Source: Candidatus Zixiibacteriota bacterium (GTDB lineage: Bacteria > Zixibacteria > MSB-5A5 > GN15 > FEB-12). From it: DNA of 46,288 bases. The position numbers and the translations under genes were made by a program. The notes beneath the pieces were generated by a model. It ran no database searches and was not told where the DNA came from. It saw nothing but the letters and a program-made list of their open reading frames with translations. The stretch is taken from the NCBI GenBank assembly GCA_040752815.1, contig JBFMGC010000005.1, forward strand, positions 1 to 46,288, given 5' to 3'. Every line of letters starts with the position of its first letter. Within the stretch, counting starts at the first letter, position 1. Positions 1 to 9,364 of this stretch are shown in pieces.

Positions 1-222
1 AGTCATCAGTGCGCTGGTCTTGCCAACTACTTGATAGACAATCGTTAGCAGGCCGTTCTGACGGTCGAGGCCGGCAATTGACATCGGCACCCGCTCGCCG
101 CGGTCGTTGACACGGATTATGACAAACTGGCCGGCTTTGGCCTTGGCCACCAGCCGCGGAACCTCGACACGCATCTTCCAGATGAGGTCGCTCAACGGCT
201 GGTTGTCTACTACACGGGGCAT
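1..222 (-). CDS. Ferredoxin:NADP+ reductase-like FAD subunit (NfnA/SudB type), N-terminal fragment
   Basis: The first 74 residues are visible; the rest lies beyond the left edge. The protein starts MPRVVDNQPLSDLIWKMRV and contains AGQFVIIRV, then RVPMSIAG and a LLTIVYQVVGK segment. This matches the FAD-binding N-terminus of the small subunit of NADH-dependent ferredoxin:NADP+ oxidoreductase / sulfide dehydrogenase, which in the family moves electrons between reduced ferredoxin, NADH and NADP in the cytoplasm. The start is ATG at 222-220 with GGAGG five bases upstream. It has its own promoter (255-282) and lies beyond the terminator at 314-339, so it is transcribed separately from the PorV operon. 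The catalytic NAD domain cannot be seen. A dihydroorotate dehydrogenase electron-transfer subunit is the main alternative. Confidence 0.75.
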   Translation of the reverse strand, partial: MPRVVDNQPLSDLIWKMRVEVPRLVAKAKAGQFVIIRVNDRGERVPMSIAGLDRQNGLLTIVYQVVGKTSALMT

Positions 223-254
223 GGAACCTCCAGCTTAACCCAAATCACCCGCCC

Positions 255-282
255 AAAATAGCGGACAACTTTTGTCTGTCAA
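255..282 (-). promoter_or_regulatory. Sigma70-like promoter of the reductase gene
   Basis: On the minus strand TTGACA (282-277) and TATTTT (260-255) are separated by 16 bases. The spacer contains the inverted repeat GACAA-AAG-TTGTC (276-264), which could be an operator; that role is inference. Confidence 0.5.
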
Positions 283-313
283 GGCATTCCCGCGGACTCA
301 GTGGCGTAAAGAA

Positions 314-339
314 GCCGGGCGCCTGTCAGGGCGCCCGGC
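314..339 (-). terminator. Rho-independent terminator after the TonB/PorV operon
   Basis: A perfect 10-bp GC-rich stem (GCCGGGCGCC with GGCGCCCGGC, loop of 6) starts 31 bases after the stop codon of the PorV gene. It is followed on the minus strand by TTCTTTAC, a short U-rich tail. Confidence 0.75.
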
Positions 340-369
340 CGATTTGTCAATCAGATCTCCGATCAGCAG

Positions 370-1362
370 TTAGAACCCAATGCTGACACTGAAGAACTGG
401 TTGTCATCGAAAAACTCCGTCTCGTTCCAGGCGTACTCGAAAGTCATCCGGGTCTCGCCCATCTCGAGGGTCAATCCGCCGCCCAGCGTGGCACCGTGAA
501 TCCACTCATCCTGCTGCGAGTAGTTGTACCCGCCGCGAATGAAATACAGCCCCTTGTAGCCGTATTCGAAACCGCCCTGGATGACGTCATTCGAATAAGT
601 GTTGGCCGCGAAATTCCCGGTCAGCGTGGCGAGGTTATCGCCGTTGTCGATGAAATCGTAGGCCATGCCGATATTGATGCTCGCCGGCAGGTCAAACGAC
701 GCGGCGTTGGCGCTTCCAGGACGACGCGGCTCCAGCGGGACCTCGAAACCGCGGCCCTGGAACTGCATCTCGGCGCCATAGTTCTTCATAGCCAGGCCCA
801 GGCGCACGCCATGCCAGCCGGGATTGTAGAGAAATCCAACATCAAACGCCAGGCCGCTTGCCCGGACCTCGTGGATCTGTTCATTGATGAACATTGCTGT
901 CGCCCCGAAGGAAACGTTAGCCGTGAGTATTCTGGCGTAAGTCAGGTTAATCACGGCCAGCGACGGGCTGAAGATGCGCCCGGTACCGTCCGGCGCTTCC
1001 TGGGTCGTTTCCTCGATATCGCCAATCGACATTATCTTGACTCCCGCACCGATAGTGCCGAAATCCTCAATATGGGTCGCGATACCGACGAAGTTTTGAT
1101 CAATGTCGGCGATATACGGCAGGTACGAGAACATCGCTTCCGTACCTTCGAGCGTGGCCAGTCCGGCCGGATTCCAAAACATCGATTCGATGCCCGACGT
1201 ATTGGCCACCACAGCACCGCCCATGGCGGTGCCGCGCGAGCCGTACGGAATCCGAAGCTCCTGTGCACCCGCGCTGCCGATTCGGTCGGCGTTCCCCGCG
1301 AAAGCCGTGCTTATGCACAAGGCGAGGAGAACCGCCATTGAAAGTACAATTCTGGGTTTCAT
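370..1362 (-). CDS. PorV/PorQ-family outer-membrane beta-barrel protein
   Basis: A 330-residue protein with a Sec signal peptide (MKPRIVLSMAVLLALCISTAFA) followed by the family opening: a GS-rich stretch, GTAMGGA and FWNPAGLA. It ends in alternating hydrophobic strands and a terminal Phe (VSIGF), as expected for an outer-membrane barrel. In Bacteroidetes PorV is the shuttle that hands type IX secretion cargo to the surface; related barrels are common in FCB-group candidate phyla. I chose the second ATG (1362) because GGAG lies 9 bases upstream; the ATG at 1371 abuts that GGAG. It is the last gene of a three-gene operon after the TonB receptor and the giant sorted protein, 18 bases from its neighbour. 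The transport role is inferred from family and context. Confidence 0.8.
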   Translation of the reverse strand: MKPRIVLSMAVLLALCISTAFAGNADRIGSAGAQELRIPYGSRGTAMGGAVVANTSGIESMFWNPAGLATLEGTEAMFSYLPYIADIDQNFVGIATHIEDFGTIGAGVKIMSIGDIEETTQEAPDGTGRIFSPSLAVINLTYARILTANVSFGATAMFINEQIHEVRASGLAFDVGFLYNPGWHGVRLGLAMKNYGAEMQFQGRGFEVPLEPRRPGSANAASFDLPASINIGMAYDFIDNGDNLATLTGNFAANTYSNDVIQGGFEYGYKGLYFIRGGYNYSQQDEWIHGATLGGGLTLEMGETRMTFEYAWNETEFFDDNQFFSVSIGF

Positions 1363-1380
1363 GTTAGTCATCTCCTTGCC

Positions 1381-4300
1381 CTAAAAGATGGTCAATATTT
1401 CTTGTTCGTAGAAGACCGCCATCTTGCCGACCTTCTGGCCGAAACCGGGCGCCTCCACCACGTAAATGTAGATGCCGGAAGCAACCGGTATCCGGTTATC
1501 AGTTTGGAGATTCCAACTGGCAATTGGCGAATCGTCATCCTTTTCAATCCGACTGATGAAATCCCCAGCCAGGTTGAAGATGCTGATTGTACACTTGCGC
1601 GGAAGATGGTGGAACTTGATTTCGTAGTTCCCGACTGCCTGGTCGTACGGCCCGTACAGATAGAACGGGTTCGGAACGGCTTTGATTCTGGCCAGGGCGT
1701 CCTCGCTCGGTGTAACCGGTGTCGGTGAAGGCACGGTGAACGTGAACACGTCGGAGACTGAGTTGGGTTTCTCGGTGATTAGACGGAAGACCGTCCCTTG
1801 CTCAGGCAGGTCCTGGTTGAACGGTGGTGTTATCCCGCCGTTCCAGTTGACCAAAACCGTCCGATCCATCACCGGCAGTTCGTTCCCCGGCCAACTGAAC
1901 GGATCGGATAGCATGGCCGCTTCAAAGGCGTTGTAACCTGCTTCACCCGGACTGTTGTCCTCAGGCAACCTCCAGTACACCCAATCTGTGTATGGGTCGT
2001 TATCGCCGCCCGAGACCGAATGTTCGCAGCCACCACCGCAATTACCGTCTGCGGCAGAGCCGTACTGGGACATGTCATAGATGTCATTTCCATCTCCCAC
2101 GGCGGCCGGATCACCCAACACCCACGGAATCAGTCTCACGTCGTCAGACGGATCGTTCGGTGTAGACACACCGATCCGCCAGATTTCGAACGGCACCCAA
2201 TAGGACCGACTATCATCAAAAGCTTCCCAGCCATAACTTCCGTTTACACCCGGGTTAGCATTTGAGCCGGTGAAGCGCATCTCCCAATCGTAGGCATCGA
2301 GACGGGCGAACCGGCCCGGGTCATCACGAAATGTGCGTGAAAGGAACGCGTCATAGGACCCTCTGTTGCCGCCCCCATTAGTTCCACCATTATCACCGGT
2401 GTGAAAGAACCATAGACCGTCACCAACCTGCTGGTTATCGGTGGGATAGCCATCAGGATCGAGAATAGTGGGAACAGGGAAGTCGCCGAACCACGCGGCC
2501 CCGGCCTCGGGAGGATCCAAGGGTCCGGCTCCGTTAGCAACAACCTGGAACGACGCGAAAACCGCGTCAGGTGGCGGACCGGAAACGCGTACCAGAAAAC
2601 CGTCGGCAACGCGGTAGTCGTCATCGCCGGTTTGGTTGGTCTGTTCACTCAGAACAACTGTTCCCGCCGTAACATCATTTAGGTTCCAGTACATTGCAGA
2701 ATCAATCGTAGTATCGTACACCGGTTCGCCGTAATACTCGGTAGTGTCCACACACAGGATAGCTACCCACAGGGTGTCACCTTGAAGTTCGAAAGCACAG
2801 GTGTCTGTGAGCGTGTCGTATGTCACGCTGTCAAGTTCCTGATGGACAGACACAGTCGTATCGGGCGGGAAGTAGTGGAACGTCACGCTGTAGTCGTGGC
2901 CATTCAGAATCGAGGGATCCAGAATCTCGACGGTGACTACTCCACCTGATGCACCGGTATGCTTAACCTCAACCGTACTGCCGACTTCACCCTGCCACGT
3001 CTCATCGGCCACTTCTTCCTGAGGAACCAGGATTATCGGGTCGCGATTGGACGAGGTCAGGGTTCTCGGGGTGGCGTCAGGTTTGAATGAGTAAGCTTCC
3101 ACCTTAAAGAAGTACTCTGTAAGGTTGAAAAGCGGCAGTCCGGTCAGGTAGTCCTGATCAACGACGAAATACCGGCGTATGCCACTGTCAGTTCCGAACT
3201 TGACAGCTCTCACTTCCAGTGCGCCTGTTAGAGGATCAAGCACTTCGTCCTGAATCTGGGCATCGCCGTTTATGAGGTCAAAGTTGGCAATGCGCGTCCA
3301 CGGACCGGATGCAGACTCTCCCTGGTAGACCGTATAGCCTTCGAACGGAAAGTCGCCCGGAGTGACCTCGGAAGCATCGGTCCAGGTGAGCGTCAACTGG
3401 CCATCGAGTTCCGCCACTTTGACGACCGGAGGTGCTGGCGGATCCAACAGATCGAAGTCCGCATCGTAGGCGCTCTGAGCGAACCTATCGTTGTACCTCA
3501 TAACCGAAATCGAGGACTTCCGATCGCCACCTTTGCCTACAACAATAGCGCAGAGGATTTCGGTGCTGTCTCCGGGGCGGAAGACGACCGGCCCGGTCGT
3601 CTGCATGTGACGACGGTCATCGGGAGCGATATCCAGCCAGTCGAGGAGGGGGTTGGCTCGCACCGGGTCCCCCGACATCACAAATCGCGTCACCTCTCCG
3701 GTCACAGGATTTGTAAAAGGCGCGCCATTGTTCTTCGCGTCAAGACCCAGCATGTACTGGTAGGTCTCAACATAGTTGTCCGGATCGGTACCGTTGATGT
3801 ACTTGTTGAATGAGAACAAACCGAGATTCACGTACCCGTACCACCACTCGCCCCACATCTTGGCGGAGTCGTCCGGGTTGCCGGTAAACTCCAACGGTCC
3901 CTGGAAAAAGTCGAGACCTATGGAAGGCGGAACTGATCCGTAATCTTGGTCACTATTATCAGCATTGTAGGTAAAGGCGAGGTCAAGGTCGACGTCGGTG
4001 CCTACAAGATCATCACCAGCGCCGCCCAAATCCGGGTCAGACCAGATCGAGAAGAAGCACTGCTCGAGAGTCTTGGTGCCCTTATTGTAAATCTGAAGTT
4101 GAACGAAGACCACGTCGCCCAGTGGATCTTCACGATCAAAACCAAAAACGGCCTGCTTGATCTCAAGCCCCAGAGGCGCGGTCTCGCCGTTGTCGTTGTT
4201 ATGCTGGGCAGGATCAAAGTCATTGAATACCGACCAACAGACCTGATCACCGAAGAACTTAGGGAGCGTATCAATTGATCTAATGGTCACATCAGGCGGA

Positions 4301-4860
4301 TTTACCGACGTATCAAAATAGTACGTCGTATCAACCATCCATGGCGCCCCCTGGTCAATCGGCCAGGCCAGGCTTGCAAGGTAGTCCGATCTGTAGTACG
4401 TACTCTCAGCTGTTACGATCTCAATCAGGCTGTCCTTATAAGCCTTGTACACCTTGAATTCCGGGCGATCAGTCTGGAACGTGCCACCAAGCGACGGCCC
4501 CGGCACGTATTCGGAGCTGTACTCGGAAACCACCACCAGCGTATCATTTGTCGCGGAATCGACAGCACCTACCCATAGACCACCCGCATAATAGGGCGAT
4601 GTAGTGTTGCTGCCGTTGTCTATGGCTTCAACGGTGGTGAACGGCCAGTAGGTACCATAGTCATTGCCGAAAACACCTCCCAAATCACGCCCAAAGTTGC
4701 CGTGATTGGTGACGAACATTAGAATGTTGTTCGCATCGATGTACGTCGTGTTGTCGACAGTCAGGGCCGAGGGACGAGCCGACTTTCCTGTCGGCGGAGC
4801 GGCCATTATGGGCAGCCCGATCAACAGTACCATCAGGCCTGCCAGAAGTTTGAATTTCAT
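1381..4860 (-). CDS. Giant secreted protein with fibronectin-like region and C-terminal sorting-type domain
   Basis: About 1159 residues, starting with a signal peptide (MKFKLLAGLMVLLIG, then PIMAA). The N-terminal half is a conserved-looking, Asp/Gly-rich region with no family I can name. Near residues 490-560 a fibronectin type III-like segment is visible (QLTLTWTDAS, FEGYTVYQGES). The last 90 residues contain VPNPF, TISIFNLAGD and GIYIYVVEA, the pattern of FlgD-like / type IX secretion sorting domains. ATG at 4860 is preferred over GTG at 4875 because GAGG sits 9 bases before it. It lies between a TonB receptor and a PorV-like barrel, so it is probably a surface-exposed partner of the receptor. 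The function is unknown; a SusD-like substrate-binding role is only an analogy. Confidence 0.7.
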   Translation of the reverse strand: MKFKLLAGLMVLLIGLPIMAAPPTGKSARPSALTVDNTTYIDANNILMFVTNHGNFGRDLGGVFGNDYGTYWPFTTVEAIDNGSNTTSPYYAGGLWVGAVDSATNDTLVVVSEYSSEYVPGPSLGGTFQTDRPEFKVYKAYKDSLIEIVTAESTYYRSDYLASLAWPIDQGAPWMVDTTYYFDTSVNPPDVTIRSIDTLPKFFGDQVCWSVFNDFDPAQHNNDNGETAPLGLEIKQAVFGFDREDPLGDVVFVQLQIYNKGTKTLEQCFFSIWSDPDLGGAGDDLVGTDVDLDLAFTYNADNSDQDYGSVPPSIGLDFFQGPLEFTGNPDDSAKMWGEWWYGYVNLGLFSFNKYINGTDPDNYVETYQYMLGLDAKNNGAPFTNPVTGEVTRFVMSGDPVRANPLLDWLDIAPDDRRHMQTTGPVVFRPGDSTEILCAIVVGKGGDRKSSISVMRYNDRFAQSAYDADFDLLDPPAPPVVKVAELDGQLTLTWTDASEVTPGDFPFEGYTVYQGESASGPWTRIANFDLINGDAQIQDEVLDPLTGALEVRAVKFGTDSGIRRYFVVDQDYLTGLPLFNLTEYFFKVEAYSFKPDATPRTLTSSNRDPIILVPQEEVADETWQGEVGSTVEVKHTGASGGVVTVEILDPSILNGHDYSVTFHYFPPDTTVSVHQELDSVTYDTLTDTCAFELQGDTLWVAILCVDTTEYYGEPVYDTTIDSAMYWNLNDVTAGTVVLSEQTNQTGDDDYRVADGFLVRVSGPPPDAVFASFQVVANGAGPLDPPEAGAAWFGDFPVPTILDPDGYPTDNQQVGDGLWFFHTGDNGGTNGGGNRGSYDAFLSRTFRDDPGRFARLDAYDWEMRFTGSNANPGVNGSYGWEAFDDSRSYWVPFEIWRIGVSTPNDPSDDVRLIPWVLGDPAAVGDGNDIYDMSQYGSAADGNCGGGCEHSVSGGDNDPYTDWVYWRLPEDNSPGEAGYNAFEAAMLSDPFSWPGNELPVMDRTVLVNWNGGITPPFNQDLPEQGTVFRLITEKPNSVSDVFTFTVPSPTPVTPSEDALARIKAVPNPFYLYGPYDQAVGNYEIKFHHLPRKCTISIFNLAGDFISRIEKDDDSPIASWNLQTDNRIPVASGIYIYVVEAPGFGQKVGKMAVFYEQEILTIF

Positions 4861-4881
4861 ATCAACTATCCTCACTTTCCC

Positions 4882-7800
4882 TTAGAACGACATCCGGACG
4901 CCAAGCATGATCATCCGTGGATTCAGCCAGTTGGTCGGGTTGTTCTGAAGCAAGTCATATCGATCCCGGAACGTCTCACCAGCAGTCTGGCCAGTATGTT
5001 CGTTCATGTTAGCATCGGAAGACCTGAGCTGACCTTCCTGGGTCTCCAGGTAACCGGTGGTATGCGGTTCGCCTGTCCCCTCGTATACGGCGATCACGTT
5101 CTCGTAATCCAACAGGTTCTTGATCCAGAGATAGGGAACCATTTGGTAGCCGCCAAACTTGAACGTGCGTTCCAGTTTCAAGTCAATGGAAAATGTCCAG
5201 GGCAGATGGGCCGAATTGATCGGTCCGGTCGGGTTCTGCTGAACGGACTTGATGGCCACCGCGTCGTACGGCAACATCGGCGTATACGGTAATCCGCTCG
5301 CCGCCTGGGCTATGACATTCAGCCCAGTGTTCTCCAATGGATACGTATCACCGAACCGCGGTCCCTGTCCCGACATTGTACGGACGTCGAAAATCCCGAT
5401 TATGCTGTGTCGCTGATCATAATCAAGTGGGTTGGTCCGCATGGGGACGCCATCCGGGTTCTTCCACGCAATGTTGTACCGGGACTGGCTGTATGAACCG
5501 GTGCCGGACGCATAACTAAGCGAGTACTTCAGGTTCATGCTGATGTTGCGGGTGCGCCGCATCATAAGGCTGAAATCCATGCCTTTGATAGTGCCGTAGT
5601 CGACGTTGCCGTAGACATCGTAGACGTAGGGATCGGCGGGAGTCACGTGAAAGATCTGGGTAAGATCTTTCACGTCCTTGAAATAGGCCGTGAAATCAAA
5701 GGCTGTGTTTTCACCCAACTGGTGAGTCATGCCAACTTCGTACTGAGTGATCGTCTCCGGCTCCAGGTTGGGAGAGGGGTGCGGATAGTAAGAGCCCGCG
5801 CCGATGCGTTCTCCCGTGAAGTTCAGACCCGCGTACAGATTGGTCAGATCCGGCCTCTGGTAGAAGATACCGTAGTTCACGTGCATCTGGGTGCGGTCGC
5901 TGATCGGGAAGGAGATGCCCAAACGCGGCGACAGGCGCGTGAATTTCTTGGAGTCTTCCAAATCCGATGGGTCAAGCACACCCGCGGAATCCGGGTCGCT
6001 ACCGGCAGGATTGAACGGAGAGTGAATGTCCCGGAAACGCTTGGCGTTGTAATCGAAAAAGTCAAACCTAAGTCCCGCCTGCACGATCAAACCGCGATAT
6101 TCGAGACGATCTTGCAGGAATATGCCGAGGTTTATCGGGTGTTTTGTATTGTTGTAATCACCGGCAGGATCGGCCACGTTGCCCGTCGTGTCGAAGCCGT
6201 AGTGGTTCACGTTTCGATTGTCATAACCTCGTACGGAAGTGGGCACGAGATCCTGGAAGAACCGGAGTGTATGGTATTGGAAGTCGAATCCCGCTACCAC
6301 GGTATTACCGGTACTGAACTGATGGGTCAGCATTCCTTTGGTGCCGATGTACGACGAGCGCCGATCTTCATACTGATCAAAGAACGAGGGCGTGTAAGCA
6401 ACTACCACGTCTTCCGGTGAGCCGACCTCGACGGAGTCGTAAATGTCACTGGCGTAGGTTGGAATCCCCTCCTGGAACAACTGAAATGGGTCTTGCTCCG
6501 GATTGGCGAATTCCCGCTGATACCTTGTCATTATTGTAGTATCAATAGACACGATATTACTGTCGACATCAAACGTCGTGTCAATATTGGGGCGTTGCTG
6601 GAAGTAGAAATCGTCCTGAAGAACTCCGTCGCCATATTTCCGAGTAACCTGGAAATACGTCGCGCTCAGGTTGTAGAACGTCTTGCTGCTCAGCGTGTGG
6701 GTGATCTTGGCGTTCAAACCCAGGTTGCGATCATCGTACCAGGGTGAGTACTTCACCTGCTGCGGGAAGTCCGGGTTCATGTAGTTGTGGATATACCGCT
6801 GCCAGATGTCGATCGAGCCGTTGCCGCTGAGGGCCAGTTTGAAAGTCGGCGAGATGTCGAAATCCAGCTTGCCCTGGTAAGACCAACCTTTCAGGCTGTT
6901 CGACGGCTTCTGCCAGGGCTGGTCAAAGTACTTGTCCAGATGGAACCGGGTGAAGATGTCGCCGGTCTTGCTCGACGGCTGCCGGTCACCCAGGTAGCGA
7001 CGCTCACCGGAGAGGAAGAAGTAAGCGTTCTCCATGCCGGGGATCGGCCCCGAAAAGTCGGCCGAGTACCAGTTCTGATCGAAGGCGTCGTAGCCGAGCT
7101 CGCCCGCGATGTTGTCGCTGACGGCCTCGACATTGCCGTGGTACTTGTCGGTTCCCGAGTTGGTCGTGACGTTCACGATACCGGAGGCCACGTGGCCGTA
7201 CTCAGCCGAGAACGCCCCGGAGGTCACCGACACTTCTTTGATGGCGTTGTTGTTGATGTTGGCGGTGGACAGGCCGGTCAGCGGATCCTGCTGGGAGAAG
7301 CCGTCGACATAGTAGGCCACTTCCGAGGGCCGACCGCCGCGCAGGTTAATTTCCGGCGCGGTCGCCAAAGCTGGGCGAGCACCGCGCTGGCGGGTATCCA
7401 CGTTGGAATTCATGCGCACGACGCTGTTCTGGATACCGACCACCTGCTCGAAACCTCGTGTAGGCAAGGCCAGCAGTTCTTCGCGGGTGACGATGTTGAC
7501 CGAGGTGGTCTTGTCCTCGATCACCAGTTTTCTCTCCGCGACGACCTGAATGGTCTTACCGATGTCGGTAGCCTGGGAGCTCATGGTCTGCGACTGGTAG
7601 GTGGTCAGATCGACCGATACCGAGACGTTGGAGACTTCCACCGTGGCATACCCCACCGAGCTCATTTGCAGGGTGTAGGTACCGACCGGCACGTTGATAA
7701 CCGTGTAGCGGCCGTCCACATCCGTGGATGCTCCCAGGTTGGTGCCCATGACCATGACCGTCACCCCAACAACGGGCTCACCGGTCTGGGCATCGGTGAT

Positions 7801-7893
7801 GACGCCGCTGATGGCGCCCGTGGTGGCGCCCCACACAACCGTGGCCCCAACACAGAATAGCACCAACGCAGCCAGCAATGCTTTTGGTTTCAT
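4882..7893 (-). CDS. TonB-dependent outer-membrane receptor with carboxypeptidase-regulatory-like domain
   Basis: About 1003 residues. After the signal peptide comes a carboxypeptidase regulatory-like domain (GAISGVITDAQTGEPVVGV, DGRYTVINVPVGTYTL), a TonB-box/plug region (EINLRGGRPSEVAYYVDG, VSVTSGAFSAEYGH) and a long beta-barrel ending in an aromatic-rich strand (MLGVRMSF). Such receptors import large or scarce ligands across the outer membrane using TonB energy. The start is uncertain: ATG at 7893 has AAGGAG with 7 bases spacing and begins a normal signal peptide, but an in-frame ATG at 7983 also has AAGGAG at 7 bases. I prefer 7893. It is the first gene of the operon. The substrate is not visible, and no cobalamin riboswitch is seen upstream. 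Confidence 0.85.
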   Translation of the reverse strand: MKPKALLAALVLFCVGATVVWGATTGAISGVITDAQTGEPVVGVTVMVMGTNLGASTDVDGRYTVINVPVGTYTLQMSSVGYATVEVSNVSVSVDLTTYQSQTMSSQATDIGKTIQVVAERKLVIEDKTTSVNIVTREELLALPTRGFEQVVGIQNSVVRMNSNVDTRQRGARPALATAPEINLRGGRPSEVAYYVDGFSQQDPLTGLSTANINNNAIKEVSVTSGAFSAEYGHVASGIVNVTTNSGTDKYHGNVEAVSDNIAGELGYDAFDQNWYSADFSGPIPGMENAYFFLSGERRYLGDRQPSSKTGDIFTRFHLDKYFDQPWQKPSNSLKGWSYQGKLDFDISPTFKLALSGNGSIDIWQRYIHNYMNPDFPQQVKYSPWYDDRNLGLNAKITHTLSSKTFYNLSATYFQVTRKYGDGVLQDDFYFQQRPNIDTTFDVDSNIVSIDTTIMTRYQREFANPEQDPFQLFQEGIPTYASDIYDSVEVGSPEDVVVAYTPSFFDQYEDRRSSYIGTKGMLTHQFSTGNTVVAGFDFQYHTLRFFQDLVPTSVRGYDNRNVNHYGFDTTGNVADPAGDYNNTKHPINLGIFLQDRLEYRGLIVQAGLRFDFFDYNAKRFRDIHSPFNPAGSDPDSAGVLDPSDLEDSKKFTRLSPRLGISFPISDRTQMHVNYGIFYQRPDLTNLYAGLNFTGERIGAGSYYPHPSPNLEPETITQYEVGMTHQLGENTAFDFTAYFKDVKDLTQIFHVTPADPYVYDVYGNVDYGTIKGMDFSLMMRRTRNISMNLKYSLSYASGTGSYSQSRYNIAWKNPDGVPMRTNPLDYDQRHSIIGIFDVRTMSGQGPRFGDTYPLENTGLNVIAQAASGLPYTPMLPYDAVAIKSVQQNPTGPINSAHLPWTFSIDLKLERTFKFGGYQMVPYLWIKNLLDYENVIAVYEGTGEPHTTGYLETQEGQLRSSDANMNEHTGQTAGETFRDRYDLLQNNPTNWLNPRMIMLGVRMSF

Positions 7894-8340
7894 ACCAATA
7901 CTCCTTCTCGCAATGATGCTGGTATGTTTATTTGAATTGTTAGCGAATAGGCCAGAATGGCCGCGAGCGATATCAAAAGGCATGCGTCCTCTCCTTGACA
8001 TCATTCAGGTGCAGTCCAAGCACCTCCGTCCTATGTAATACCACCTCTTATGACCGGTTTTAATGCCCCACTGTCAATAAAAAAAGAGGCGTAACACAAA
8101 CATATATCGGATGTTAGCATGAATTCTACACACCCTATTTCTTCATACTATGCGTTCGCTGTAAATCCCTGTGCCCCCCTATGTATTACAAACAACTGTG
8201 TGACCCCGCTCTGTTCCATTTGGCCACTGTGCGACCCTCGGGGATATTCCCGGCGCGTTCGCCACACGCCCTCCGACGCAGGCAGTCTGCCCACCCCAAG
8301 TCGTCCCGCTAACTGATTGTGTGATATAGGATTCGACTCG
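7894..8340. other. Intergenic region upstream of the TonB receptor operon
   Basis: 447 bases without a supported gene. It holds the 5' leader of the TonB operon, a second in-frame ATG with a good ribosome binding site (7983), the promoter candidate at 8047-8077 and an A-rich stretch near 8080-8086. Short frames here (for example 8119-8316, plus) have no recognisable features. Confidence 0.6.
8047..8077 (-). promoter_or_regulatory. Candidate promoter of the TonB receptor operon
   Basis: On the minus strand a perfect TTGACA (8077-8072) is followed after 19 bases by CATAAG (8052-8047). The -10 match is modest and the spacing long, so the call is tentative. It would give a leader of about 150 bases. 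Confidence 0.35.
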
Positions 8341-9348
8341 CTATCGGTGGAGTGAGTAGTTGCCGTAACTGCCAGCAACGCCATCGATCGATGCGAATCG
8401 ACCCTCGCGTATCTGCCTGATCAGTTCCGGCACGGAGTCGCGGACACGCCGCCCCGGCTCCACACCCAGAACAGTTCGGAGCTTCTCAAAAGACACGCGA
8501 TAGTTCCGGGGATCCACTGTTCCGGATTGATACCGGACTTTTCCGGTCGGAAAATGTTCCAAAAGTAGGTCCACCAACATCTTTTTGGTGTAATTCTCGG
8601 GAGTGCTGCCAACATTGAATACCTGACCCCGCACCCTGTCGCTGTCGGCTGCCAGGACTTGCGTGATGATTTCTGCGATGTCAGTCACATGGCAGTACGG
8701 CCGCCAGGTGTCGGAATCGTAAACGAGCAGCTCTCGCCCCAGGGCCAACTCACGCGTGAACTCGTTGACCGTCAGGTCAAAACGCATCCGGGGAGAGATC
8801 CCGTAAGCGGTGGCCGCCCGAAGCACGGTCACGCTGAGATTAAACCTGTTCGCAGGACTGAGCAGATACCGTTCCACCTTGACTTTGGTCTCAGCATAGA
8901 GCGATTTGGGGTTCAGTTCACTTTCTTCGGTAGCAGCTTGGTCGTCGGTACGAAGTCCGTAGTTACTGCAGGTCGACATGAACACCAGCCGTTTGATCGA
9001 ATACTCGCCCAGACTGTCAATGAACTCGAGCGTGCCTGTCTCATTGATCTGCCGCGCCAGATCCGGGTACTTTCGGCAAATCGGGTCTCCCACCAGCGCA
9101 GCCAGAAGGACAACGTCCGTGATCTCCTCCATCGCCCCTTGGGTGTCGCTACGGACACGGAGATCGCCTTTTATAAGCGAAAACATAGAATGTCCGGCCA
9201 GATGATCCAGAGCCGAGGAGTTATCGTAAAGGAGCGCGTCGAGCACGCGCACCCGCCAGCCCCGATCGAGCAGAACCCCGCAAAGAACCGAACCGATATA
9301 CCCCGCCCCGCCTACCACCAGCACGTGCCTGTGTTCCTGCCCGATCAT
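8341..9348 (-). CDS. NAD-dependent epimerase/dehydratase (extended SDR)
   Basis: 335 residues. The N-terminal Rossmann motif GGAGYIG (residues 13-19) binds NAD(P). A Ser/Tyr/Lys active site is visible as MSTCSNYG and YAETK, and substrate-binding segments follow (RAATAYGISPRMRFD, YCHVTDIAEII, FNVGSTPENYTK). This is the extended short-chain dehydrogenase family that epimerises or dehydrates nucleotide sugars in the cytoplasm; the exact substrate cannot be read. It follows hgcB by 16 bases on the same strand, and GGAG lies 10 bases before the ATG, so it is probably cotranscribed with hgcAB. A link to HgcAB function is not established. There is no obvious terminator after it. Confidence 0.85.
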   Translation of the reverse strand: MIGQEHRHVLVVGGAGYIGSVLCGVLLDRGWRVRVLDALLYDNSSALDHLAGHSMFSLIKGDLRVRSDTQGAMEEITDVVLLAALVGDPICRKYPDLARQINETGTLEFIDSLGEYSIKRLVFMSTCSNYGLRTDDQAATEESELNPKSLYAETKVKVERYLLSPANRFNLSVTVLRAATAYGISPRMRFDLTVNEFTRELALGRELLVYDSDTWRPYCHVTDIAEIITQVLAADSDRVRGQVFNVGSTPENYTKKMLVDLLLEHFPTGKVRYQSGTVDPRNYRVSFEKLRTVLGVEPGRRVRDSVPELIRQIREGRFASIDGVAGSYGNYSLHR

Positions 9349-9364
9349 TTATCAATTGCTCCGT

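Noticed and set aside
496-1341. Long plus-strand frame opposite the PorV gene
   Set aside because: It is antisense to a clear beta-barrel gene and its residue composition is not protein-like. The same holds for the plus frames at 5647-6420 and 6787-7860 opposite the TonB receptor.
8105-8340. Small frames on both strands (for example 8119-8316 plus, 8148-8384 minus)
   Set aside because: No ribosome binding site, no recognisable motif, and the minus frame overlaps the end of the epimerase gene.
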